Source of the DNA: Acidobacteriaceae bacterium
Lineage (GTDB): Bacteria; Acidobacteriota; Terriglobia; Terriglobales; Acidobacteriaceae
Length of the DNA: 6,654 bases
Direction of reading: 5' to 3'
Assembly (NCBI GenBank): GCA_030040175.1
Contig: JASHUF010000482.1
Span: 1-6,654, forward strand
A program made the translations under genes and the position numbers. The notes below the pieces were generated by a model. The model was not told where the DNA came from. It saw nothing but the letters and a program-made list of their open reading frames with translations, and made no database searches. Below, in pieces: positions 1-5,294 of the stretch (position 1 is its first letter; every line of letters begins with the position of its first letter).

Positions 1-1247
1 CACTCCGACGAAGATGTGCAGTTATGCGAATAGGTAGAGACGCCATTGCCCGCCAGGTAACTCTCACCCGCGGAAAAATAGTAGGGCTCTCCCTGCGCTA
101 CTGCATAGCCAAGGCCCGGCGCCCAAATCTGCGTGGCCAGGTAAGAGCCGCTCACCGTCGTAGGAACCGTGACCTCCTGGTTGTTTGCAAGCGTCGCCGT
201 GGTGGTCAGAGACGCGGCCAATGCGCTCAGGTCGCCGCCCCGTTCTGCATCCGAGGGCACGGCAATGTCGCCCGTGTCGATGCCCTCCACCTGCCGCGTG
301 CCCTGGTAATCGGCAAAGAAGAACACCCGGTCGCGTCGAATCGGCCCGCCCACCGTGCCCCCGAACTGGTTCTGCCGGAACGCGGCCCGCGCGGGCGAAA
401 AATAATTGCGCGCGTCGCCGTCGGTGTTGCGCAGAAAGTCGAAGGCGTCGCCGTGGAAGCCGTTGCTCCCCGATTTGGTGACCACGCTGATCTGGCCGCC
501 GCTGTATTCGCCGAACTCGGCGTCGAAGTCTCCGGTCACGATGCGGAACTCGGCAATCGCGTCCAGGTTGGGGATGATGGCCGTGCCCGCGTTCACATCC
601 TCCTCGGCGTCACTGCCGTTCACGCTGAAGTAGTTCGCGGTCTCGCGCTGCCCGTTCACCGAAAGATTGCCGGGATTGAGCGTCCCCGAGGGGTTGAGGA
701 TGGTCGCACCCACGTCCTGAACCGTGCTCGACGTGATCGCCGTCGACGGCGCCACGCCCGGCTGCAATGAGAGCAGGTCAGTATAGCTGCGCCCGTTGAG
801 CGGCACCGCCGTCATCTGCCGGCCGCTGATTACCTGGCCCAGTTGCGTGCTCATGGTGTCAATGTGCAGGGCGCTGTCAGAGACCGTCACCGTCTGGCGA
901 AGGCTGCCCACCGCGAGCTGCGCGTTGAGCGTGAGCGCCGCGCTCGAGTCGAGCACGATGTTCTTGCGCACATACCGCTCAAAGCCGGGAGCCTCGATCT
1001 CCAGCTCGTAAATGCCCACCGGCAGGATGGGAAATGTGTAAAGCCCCTTGCTGTCGGTCTCTGTGCCATAGGCGAGCCCCGTATTCATCTCGTGCAGGGT
1101 GACCCTGGCTTGCGCCGTCACGCCTCCGCTCCGGTCTGCGACGGTGCCGGAAATGCTGCCTGAGACCGCAGCCCAGGCGCTGGCCAGAAAAGCCATCGGG
1201 AATAGAAAATATGCAACAAACTTCAAGTGAATCCTTGCCTTCTGCAC
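1..1247 (-). CDS. TonB-dependent receptor, Oar-like, with carboxypeptidase-regulatory-like domain (3' end outside window)
   Basis: Outer-membrane, TonB-dependent beta-barrel receptor of the Oar-like type; substrate unknown. Only the first 415 residues are in the window, without a stop. The GTG start at 1247-1245 has AAGGA seven bases upstream and begins a clear signal peptide: residues 1-9 are basic, about 10-26 hydrophobic and end ASAWA. Residues ~29-110 read as a carboxypeptidase-regulatory-like beta-sandwich (SGSISGTVADRSGG, then GLYTFPILPVGIYELEIEAPGF). A plug-type domain follows: LNGRSYTDLLSLQPGV at ~150-165, LSVNGQRETANYFSVNGSD at ~195-213, IPNLDAIAEFRIVTGDFDAE at ~225-244, and GGQISVVTKSG at ~250-260. 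Residues ~290-316 (FRQNQFGGTVGGPI, FFFADYQGTR) are typical of the start of the barrel in these receptors. Families of this type are very numerous in Acidobacteriota and are often tied to glycan or large-substrate uptake; that role is inferred. The gene is divergent from tesA, with paired palindromes upstream. Confidence 0.93.
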   Translation of the reverse strand, partial: MQKARIHLKFVAYFLFPMAFLASAWAAVSGSISGTVADRSGGVTAQARVTLHEMNTGLAYGTETDSKGLYTFPILPVGIYELEIEAPGFERYVRKNIVLDSSAALTLNAQLAVGSLRQTVTVSDSALHIDTMSTQLGQVISGRQMTAVPLNGRSYTDLLSLQPGVAPSTAITSSTVQDVGATILNPSGTLNPGNLSVNGQRETANYFSVNGSDAEEDVNAGTAIIPNLDAIAEFRIVTGDFDAEFGEYSGGQISVVTKSGSNGFHGDAFDFLRNTDGDARNYFSPARAAFRQNQFGGTVGGPIRRDRVFFFADYQGTRQVEGIDTGDIAVPSDAERGGDLSALAASLTTTATLANNQEVTVPTTVSGSYLATQIWAPGLGYAVAQGEPYYFSAGESYLAGNGVSTYSHNCTSSSE

Positions 1248-1254
1248 AGCCCTG

Positions 1255-1259
1255 TCCTT
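1255..1259 (-). promoter_or_regulatory. Shine-Dalgarno site of the TonB-dependent receptor
   Basis: AAGGA on the minus strand ends seven bases before the GTG at 1247-1245. It decides the start: it selects a GTG that places a complete signal peptide at the N-terminus. The in-frame ATG 17 codons further in (M18) would cut off most of the signal peptide. Confidence 0.7.
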
Positions 1260-1308
1260 CGTTCCCTTGAGGCTCGGTGACTGGTTGAGATCCCTCTGGC
1301 GTCAATCC

Positions 1309-1362
1309 TAATATCCGACCAAATCGGTCTTGATTTAATATACGACAAATTCAGTCCGAGTT
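1309..1362. promoter_or_regulatory. Two operator-like imperfect palindromes at 27-bp pitch, in the tesA/receptor divergent region
   Basis: The divergent intergenic region (1248-1431) contains an AT-rich block holding two related sites. Site 1, at 1317-1329, is GACCAAATCGGTC, with GACC/GGTC arms around a 5-base centre. Site 2, at 1344-1356, is GACAAATTCAGTC, with GAC/GTC arms. The units 1309-1335 and 1336-1362 agree at 19 of 27 positions by hand alignment, and both begin TAATAT. The arms-plus-AAAT look is the kind of site bound by dimeric repressors; an Rrf2-type regulator is one guess from general shape, not from a match. The position would allow control of the receptor gene, the hydrolase, or both. 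I could not find a convincing -35/-10 pair here in either direction. Confidence 0.35.
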
Positions 1363-1419
1363 TATTGCAGTGACTTGAATTACACCGCATTGCGGGAATC
1401 GAGCCGATTCCGGGTCTCC

Positions 1420-1425
1420 TATACT
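1420..1425 (+). promoter_or_regulatory. tesA: -10-like hexamer TATACT abutting the tesA start (possible leaderless promoter)
   Basis: TATACT matches the sigma-70 -10 consensus at five of six positions. It ends six bases before the GTG at 1432-1434, so a start site at the usual distance would fall on or beside the first base of the codon. No Shine-Dalgarno sequence is visible in the ~20 bases before that GTG, which fits a leaderless message. No good -35 hexamer is seen at 16-18 bp spacing, so the call is tentative. Confidence 0.3.
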
Positions 1426-1431
1426 GTCGCC

Positions 1432-2058
1432 GTGAGTCTTCGCCGCCCGCTTCTGGTTTTTCTGGCACTGTGGCCTGCCTGCGCGGCGCCCGTTCAGGCC
1501 GCCGCACCGCGCCTGCTGGTCTGCTACGGAGACAGCATTACCGCCGGCTATGGATTGACGGAGGGTGAGGCTTATCCGAGCGACCTGCAGCGCGACCTCG
1601 ATGCGCAGGGATATCGCTACCAGGTGATTAATCGCGGCACCAGCGGCGCCACATCGAAGGACGCGGTCGCGGGCCTGCCCGGGATCCTCGCGCTGCGCCC
1701 CGATGTCGTCATTGTCGAGTTCGGCGGCAACGACGGGCTGCGCGGCCTTCCCCTCGACCAGACCCGCAACAACCTCGACCAGGTGCTGGACGCGCTGGCC
1801 GCCGCGCACATCCGCGTGCTCCTCGGCGGCATTACCCTGCCGGCCAATTACGGCGCCGAGTATATCCAGACTTTCCAGCAGGTCTTCCGCGACGTGGCTG
1901 CCGCCCACCCCCGCGACGCCTTTGTGCCCATGATCTATAAGGACCTGATTCCGGTCTCCGGCACCATCCAGGCCGACGGCATCCATCCCACGGCCAAAGG
2001 CTCCGCCATCCTGGCGCGGACGCTGTTGCCCGCGCTCCGGCCGCTGCTGACGAAATAG
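1432..2058 (+). CDS. tesA: TesA-type SGNH/GDSL hydrolase (arylesterase / thioesterase I / lysophospholipase L1 family), secreted
   Basis: A 208-residue exported serine esterase of the SGNH clan, close in motif content to E. coli TesA, which hydrolyses acyl thioesters, lysophospholipids and aryl esters. Residues 1-24 form a signal peptide (MSLRRP, a hydrophobic stretch, then PVQAAA). The catalytic blocks are all present: block I YGDSITAGYG with nucleophile Ser35; block II RGTSGATS with Gly72; block III FGGNDGLRG with Asn100; and block V DGIHPTAKG with Asp182 and His185. LPANYG at 136-141 is also shared with TesA. Length fits the family. I chose GTG at 1432 because it puts the signal peptide at the very N-terminus; a TTG at 1375 would add 19 polar residues with no ribosome site. 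The frame ends at a TAG that is also the first triplet of the heptad array. Substrate specificity cannot be read from sequence. Confidence 0.92.
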   Translation: MSLRRPLLVFLALWPACAAPVQAAAPRLLVCYGDSITAGYGLTEGEAYPSDLQRDLDAQGYRYQVINRGTSGATSKDAVAGLPGILALRPDVVIVEFGGNDGLRGLPLDQTRNNLDQVLDALAAAHIRVLLGGITLPANYGAEYIQTFQQVFRDVAAAHPRDAFVPMIYKDLIPVSGTIQADGIHPTAKGSAILARTLLPALRPLLTK

Positions 2059-2200
2059 CTTCTAGCTTCTAGCTTCTAGCTCCTAGACCTTTGCAGCGCT
2101 GCGGGCGCTCCGGCAAGCGGAGTTCCCCGTCGACGACGAGCCGATAATCCGCCGCCGGAGAACAAGGAGCTAGCAGCTAGAAGCTAGAGGCTAGAAGCTT
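2056..2200. repeat. Mirrored heptad-repeat array (TAGCTTC type) between convergent stop codons; possible bidirectional terminator
   Basis: Four heptads run from 2056 to 2083 (TAGCTTC three times, then TAGCTCC), with a further TAG at 2084-2086. The inverted counterpart is five heptads at 2166-2200, which read on the minus strand as AAGCTTC, TAGCCTC, TAGCTTC, TAGCTGC, TAGCTCC. The 28-bp arms 2056-2083 and 2166-2193 pair at 26 of 28 positions, across 82 bases. On each side the array runs inward from a stop codon: the tesA TAG is its first triplet, and the truB TGA (2207-2205) lies four bases outside it. Either transcript could fold into a long hairpin, so a bidirectional terminator or 3'-end stabiliser is plausible. 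There is no terminal U-run. Heptamer tandem repeats are known in cyanobacteria (STRR sequences); whether this is related is unknown. Confidence 0.85.
2108..2160. repeat. Inner inverted repeat nested inside the heptad array
   Basis: CTCCGGC at 2108-2114 plus GCGGA at 2117-2121 are complementary to TCCGC at 2148-2152 plus GCCGGAG at 2154-2160, with a small internal bulge (AA against C) and a ~26-base loop. To its left, 2093-2102 is the perfect palindrome GCAGCGCTGC. With the outer heptad arms this makes a two-tier stem over about 145 bp, more elaborate than an ordinary intrinsic terminator. Confidence 0.6.
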
Positions 2201-2204
2201 CGCC

Positions 2205-3083
2205 TCACCCCAGCACCACCACCGGCTGAAACAGTGTCCCCACCACGCGGCGCGCAATCGCCACCAACTCGCGCTGGCCGGCGAAGACCTTGACCTGCGG
2301 CGCCTGGGAAAACTCCGGCAGATTGGCCTGCGCACCGTTGCGCAGCTTGCCCAGCGCCTGCTCGTCTGCGCTCACGGCGGGCATCTCCGCGAGCAGCCGC
2401 CGCGGATGCACGCACAGCTTTTCGAGCGCAGCCGCATCGCCCTGGGCCGTCTCCAGCTCATCGAGCGTGTGCGCGTCGGCGAGCGTGAACACGCCCGACT
2501 GCGTGCGCCTGAGCCGGCTCAGGTGCGCGCCGCAGCCGAGTGCGCAGCCCATCTCATACGCGATGGAGCGCACATACCCGCCCGCGCTCAGGGTGATGGA
2601 AAACTCCGCCTCCGCCCCGCGCACATTCTCGATGACAAAACGGGAGACGGCGATGGTCTTGGGCCTGAGCTCCACCGGCTTGCCTTGGCGCGCCAGTTTG
2701 TAGGCGCGCGTGCCTTCGATTTTTTTGGCGGAAAACGGCGGCGGCGTCTGCTCGATCTCGCCCCGAAACCGCGCCGCCGCGGCCTTGACAGCATCGAGCG
2801 CGAGCGCCGGACTGGAATCCGGTCCGGCCGGCTCGCCTTCGGCGTCGTAGGTATCGGTGGCAAAGCCGAAGCGGATGGTCCCCGAATAGCTCTTTTCGGC
2901 CGCAGAAAAAAACTGCGCCAGCCGCGTGTACCGGCCCAGCAGCAGCGGCAAAACCCCGGTGGCCATCGGGTCCAGCGTGCCCAGGTGCCCGACGGATCGC
3001 TCCTGCGCGATGCGGCGCAGCCGCGCCACCACGTCGTGGCTGGTCATGCCCGCCGCCTTGTCGACCACCAGAAGCCCATGCAC
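2205..3083 (-). CDS. truB: tRNA pseudouridine(55) synthase TruB
   Basis: Converts U55 of the T-loop of tRNAs to pseudouridine in the cytoplasm. The 292-residue protein has the family order. The N-terminal motif GLLVVDKAAGMTSHDVV is at 3-19, with Ala10 where many members have Pro. GHLGTLDPMATG at 32-43 contains the catalytic Asp38. EKSYSG is at 63-68 with the conserved Tyr66. PPPFSAKKIEGTRAYKLARQG and the SAGGYVRSIAYEMG motif follow, and a short PUA-like C-terminal region covers roughly the last 70 residues. The GTG at 3083-3081 is the furthest upstream start possible, because TAG directly precedes it in frame; the next start (Met13) would delete a conserved strand. The ribosome site is weak. 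truB is often next to rbfA/ribF in bacteria, but here it stands alone between convergent tesA and a divergent CHAD gene. Confidence 0.97.
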   Translation of the reverse strand: MHGLLVVDKAAGMTSHDVVARLRRIAQERSVGHLGTLDPMATGVLPLLLGRYTRLAQFFSAAEKSYSGTIRFGFATDTYDAEGEPAGPDSSPALALDAVKAAAARFRGEIEQTPPPFSAKKIEGTRAYKLARQGKPVELRPKTIAVSRFVIENVRGAEAEFSITLSAGGYVRSIAYEMGCALGCGAHLSRLRRTQSGVFTLADAHTLDELETAQGDAAALEKLCVHPRRLLAEMPAVSADEQALGKLRNGAQANLPEFSQAPQVKVFAGQRELVAIARRVVGTLFQPVVVLG

Positions 3084-3214
3084 CTAACCAATTTACGGCA
3101 AATCCGATGGTGGCTGCCGGCTTCCTCACCGCCTCCCGAATCGGCGCAGGGGGCAAACCTGCTCTTGCCGCCCGGCTTGCCAACTGCACCCCATCCGCCG
3201 CAATCTAAGGGGAT
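3084..3214. other. Divergent intergenic region, truB / CHAD gene
   Basis: These 131 bp must hold the starts of both truB (leftward) and the CHAD gene (rightward). The CHAD gene has a usable ribosome site, AAGGGG, just before its ATG at 3215. I found no convincing -35/-10 pair, operator or riboswitch on either strand. Confidence 0.4.
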
Positions 3215-4060
3215 ATGGCCATCGAGCTCGAGCGCTTGCAAAAGCCGCTGCGCGATTTGCGCAAGTCGCTGAAGCGCCTTAAGAAAGACCCGCCGCCGGA
3301 AGAAGTGCACAAGCTGCGCACGCGGGCGCGCCACATCGAGGCCATCGCTCCGGCGCTTACGCCCGCTGAGGGCAAAAAAACCCGCCGCCTGCTCAAGTCC
3401 ATCAAGCCCGTGCGCAAGGCCGCGGGCAGCGTGCGCGACATGGACGTGCTCACCGGCAACGCGCTCAGCTTGCCCAAAAACGCGCATAGCGCATCTCTGG
3501 CCCGTCTCATTGAAAAGCTGGGAACCACGCGCGAGGAAAGCGCGGGCGATCTGCTTGAAACCGTGAGCGAACAGCGCAAGTCTGCGCGGCAGATCCTCAA
3601 GCAGTATTCCAAGCTCGTCGCGGCCTCTCTGAACGGCAAGCGCTCCGGCTCCAAGCGCTCCCGCTCTTGCAGCGGCTCCGCGCAGCCGGCGCGCAACGTG
3701 CAGGCCGCCATCCACGATCTGACCGCGGAGCTCAGCCGGTGGCCCGCGCTGGCTGAGACCAACATCCATCCCTTCCGCCTCAAGGTGAAGGAACTGCGCT
3801 CCATCCTGCAACTGGTTCCCCGTTCCGACGCGGGATTCGTCAGCGCCCTGGGAAGCGTAAAAGAAAAGATCGGCGACTGGCACGACTGGCAGCAACTGGC
3901 CGGCTTTGCTCGCGCTTCGCTGGACGCGGTCCGGGACACGGCGCTGCTTGCGCAGATTGATGCGATGGAAGAGAAGAAACTCCAAGCGGCCCTGGCTGCA
4001 GCCAATACCCTGCGCCGGCGCTATCTCAAAGACGGCCGCAGGAACGGGTCGGCTCAGTAA
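3215..4060 (+). CDS. CHAD domain-containing protein
   Basis: A 281-residue, strongly basic, largely alpha-helical protein of the CHAD (conserved histidine alpha-helical domain) family. CHAD domains bind inorganic polyphosphate through conserved His, Arg and Lys residues. The family signatures are visible in order: EEVHKLRTRARHIEA at 29-43 (His32, Arg35, Arg39); VRKAAGSVRDMDVL at ~67-80; then in the second half HPFRLKVKELRSILQLVP and VKEKIGDWHDWQQLAGFAR. The halves are joined by a Ser/Lys/Arg-rich stretch around residues 138-160 (GKRSGSKRSRSCSGS), partly built from two copies of AAGCGCTCC 15 bases apart. No CYTH/triphosphatase domain is fused to it and no polyphosphate kinase gene is in the window, so the cellular role is open. 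The start is ATG with AAGGGG upstream. Confidence 0.88.
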   Translation: MAIELERLQKPLRDLRKSLKRLKKDPPPEEVHKLRTRARHIEAIAPALTPAEGKKTRRLLKSIKPVRKAAGSVRDMDVLTGNALSLPKNAHSASLARLIEKLGTTREESAGDLLETVSEQRKSARQILKQYSKLVAASLNGKRSGSKRSRSCSGSAQPARNVQAAIHDLTAELSRWPALAETNIHPFRLKVKELRSILQLVPRSDAGFVSALGSVKEKIGDWHDWQQLAGFARASLDAVRDTALLAQIDAMEEKKLQAALAAANTLRRRYLKDGRRNGSAQ

Positions 4061-4130
4061 GCGTGGCTAAACGGGAACCGTCGTGGCCCGCGCCGTTCTT
4101 AAGCAAAACAGGCCCTTCCTCGACTCCCCG
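4061..4130. other. Convergent intergenic gap, CHAD gene / folE
   Basis: Seventy bases separate two convergent stop codons. I see only a weak 5-bp arm pair (AACGG near 4070, CCGTT near 4094) and no U-run, so no intrinsic terminator can be called. Confidence 0.35.
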
Positions 4131-4763
4131 TCAAATCGAGCCCGACGGCGACTGGCGCACCAGAGAGAGGAACTCCCCGCGCGTCTCCTTCTGCCGGAAG
4201 CAGCCCACCATGGCGCTGGTCACGGTGGAGGAGTTCTGCTTCTCGATGCCGCGCATCATCATGCACAGGTGCCGCGCTTCGATCACCACGCCCACGCCCT
4301 GCGGCGCAATGGCCTCCTGAATGGCGTCGGCAATCTGCCGCGTGAGCCGCTCCTGCACCTGCAGCCGCCGCGCAAACACCTCCACCAGCCGCGGAATCTT
4401 GCTCAACCCGATCACCTTGCGCTTGGGAATATAGGCTACGTGCACCTTGCCGAAGAACGGCAGCATGTGATGCTCGCAGAGCGAGTACATCTCGATGTCT
4501 TTCACGATGACCATCTCGTCGTAGTCCACGTCGAACAAGGCCCCGCGCAGAATCTCGGTCGGGTTCTCGTCGTAGCCTTTGGTCAGAAAGGCCAGCGCCT
4601 TTTCGATCCGCGCCGGCGTAGACGCGAGCCCGCCGCGGCTCGGATCCTCACCCAGCCGCGCCAGAATCTCGCGGTACATCTCCTGCGTGCTGAATTCGCT
4701 CAGGCCCTCCGCGCTCTGCGCGGCCCTGCGCACGCTCTTGCTTACGATGATTGGTTGCGCCAT
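4131..4763 (-). CDS. folE: GTP cyclohydrolase I FolE
   Basis: Converts GTP to 7,8-dihydroneopterin triphosphate and formate, the first step of folate, biopterin and (in many bacteria) queuosine synthesis. The 210-residue protein is a canonical type I enzyme. It has [12 protein letters not shown] at 45-56, then [21 protein letters not shown] with Cys96, His98 and His99. [20 protein letters not shown] starts near 119. [17 protein letters not shown] has His165 and Cys167, followed by [11 protein letters not shown]. Cys96, His99 and Cys167 correspond to the zinc ligands Cys110, His113 and Cys181 of E. coli FolE. ATG start at 4763-4761, with AGAGGG nine bases upstream. It is the last of three same-strand pterin genes, separated from the PTPS pair by 123 bp that carry a hairpin repeat, so it may be co-transcribed with them or have its own promoter. 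Confidence 0.97.
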   Translation of the reverse strand: MAQPIIVSKSVRRAAQSAEGLSEFSTQEMYREILARLGEDPSRGGLASTPARIEKALAFLTKGYDENPTEILRGALFDVDYDEMVIVKDIEMYSLCEHHMLPFFGKVHVAYIPKRKVIGLSKIPRLVEVFARRLQVQERLTRQIADAIQEAIAPQGVGVVIEARHLCMMMRGIEKQNSSTVTSAMVGCFRQKETRGEFLSLVRQSPSGSI

Positions 4764-4792
4764 GTTTCTTTACCCTCTTCCAATTTTAGATT

Positions 4793-4806
4793 TGTCATCC
4801 TGAGCG
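4793..4806 (+). repeat. Truncated copy of the TGTCATCCTGAGCG repeat
   Basis: The first 14 bases of the longer repeat element, exact, standing 25 bp before the corresponding bases of the full copy at 4817-4866. The hairpin and right half are missing. It lies 30 bp upstream of the folE start. Confidence 0.6.
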
Positions 4807-4816
4807 CGTTTTCCGC

Positions 4817-4866
4817 CTGTCATCCTGAGCGAGTCCGCCGGAGGCGGACGAGTCGAAGGACCTGCA
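4817..4866 (+). repeat. Dispersed hairpin repeat, copy 1 (upstream of folE)
   Basis: A 50-bp element beginning CTGTCATCCTGAGCGAGTCC and ending GAGTCGAAGGACCTGCA. In the middle is a 7-bp stem, GTCCGCC (4833-4839) / GGCGGAC (4843-4849), with loop GGA. The outer TCCT and AGGA can extend the fold. It matches the element at 5776-5826 except in the hairpin core. Short repeats starting TGTCATCCTGAGCG are, from memory, common between genes in Acidobacteriota and several other phyla, much like REP sequences. It begins 20 bases past the PTPS stop at 4887 and lies 53 bp upstream of the folE ATG. Confidence 0.75.
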
Positions 4867-4886
4867 GTTATTTCGTTGGAGACTCC

Positions 4887-5294
4887 TTACTCCGCCGAAC
4901 ACTCAAAGAAATTGTTCTCCGTCTCTTCCACGCGCACGTGTTCCAGTTCGCCCGCGCCCAGCGCGTTCTTGAGCAGACTGAAGAGCACGCGGCAAAAATT
5001 CTCCGTCGTCGGCACCTGCCCTTGAAACGCCGCATCGAGATTCAGGTTCCGGTGATCGAAGCGCGCCAGCACCTGCTGCCGTACCACTTGGTCCAGGTCA
5101 ACCAGGTTCATCACCATGCCCGTTTCTCTGTCCACCGCGCCCCCGACAAGAACCTCGATCCCATAATTATGGCCGTGTCCATGCGGGTTGTTGCACTTTC
5201 CGTACGCCGCGGCGTTCTCCTCGTCCGTGAGCGCATCCGTATGCAGCCGATGGCTCGCGCTCAGCGTGTAGCGCCGTCCAAAGTACGCCTTCAC
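4887..5294 (-). CDS. 6-pyruvoyl-tetrahydropterin synthase / QueD superfamily protein, copy B
   Basis: A 135-residue T-fold enzyme that acts on 7,8-dihydroneopterin triphosphate, the product of FolE. Zinc ligands are His15 (LSASHRLH), His40 and His42 in GKCNNPHGHGHNY. The catalytic Cys34 lies five residues before the HGH, and Asp80-His81 (FDHRNLNLD) complete the triad. Thr97/Glu98 (PTTEN) and Glu124 (EETENN) form the pterin pocket. The Cys-x5-HGH spacing is that of eukaryotic-type, biopterin-forming PTPS, whereas E. coli QueD has Cys-x3-HGH. Also PTPS-like is the DRETGMVMNLVDL stretch at 55-67. The start is GTG, overlapping the stop of the upstream paralogue in GTGA, with GAGG six bases before it, so translation is probably coupled. 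Automatic annotation would probably call it QueD; biochemical product uncertain. Confidence 0.92.
   Translation of the reverse strand: MKAYFGRRYTLSASHRLHTDALTDEENAAAYGKCNNPHGHGHNYGIEVLVGGAVDRETGMVMNLVDLDQVVRQQVLARFDHRNLNLDAAFQGQVPTTENFCRVLFSLLKNALGAGELEHVRVEETENNFFECSAE

Noticed and set aside
24..770. A 248-codon plus-strand open frame opposite the TonB-dependent receptor
   Set aside because: The minus frame is open from 1247 to the window edge with clear receptor motifs and a signal peptide; this frame has none.
1375..1431. TTG at 1375 as the tesA start
   Set aside because: It has no ribosome site and would bury the signal peptide behind 19 polar residues; the GTG at 1432 gives a normal secreted precursor.
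2056..2200. CRISPR array
   Set aside because: The units are 7 bp, contiguous and mirrored, with no spacers and no cas genes.
2406..3272. A 288-codon plus-strand open frame opposite truB and reaching into the CHAD gene
   Set aside because: It conflicts with two well-supported genes, and its product is Arg/Ala-rich without motifs.
3044..3985. A 313-codon open frame on the minus strand opposite the CHAD gene
   Set aside because: The plus strand encodes all CHAD signatures and has a ribosome site; the antisense product looks like compositional shadow.
4783..4788. TAAAAT on the minus strand as a -10 for folE
   Set aside because: No -35 hexamer fits at 16-18 bp, and a transcript start at the expected distance would fall inside the ribosome site.
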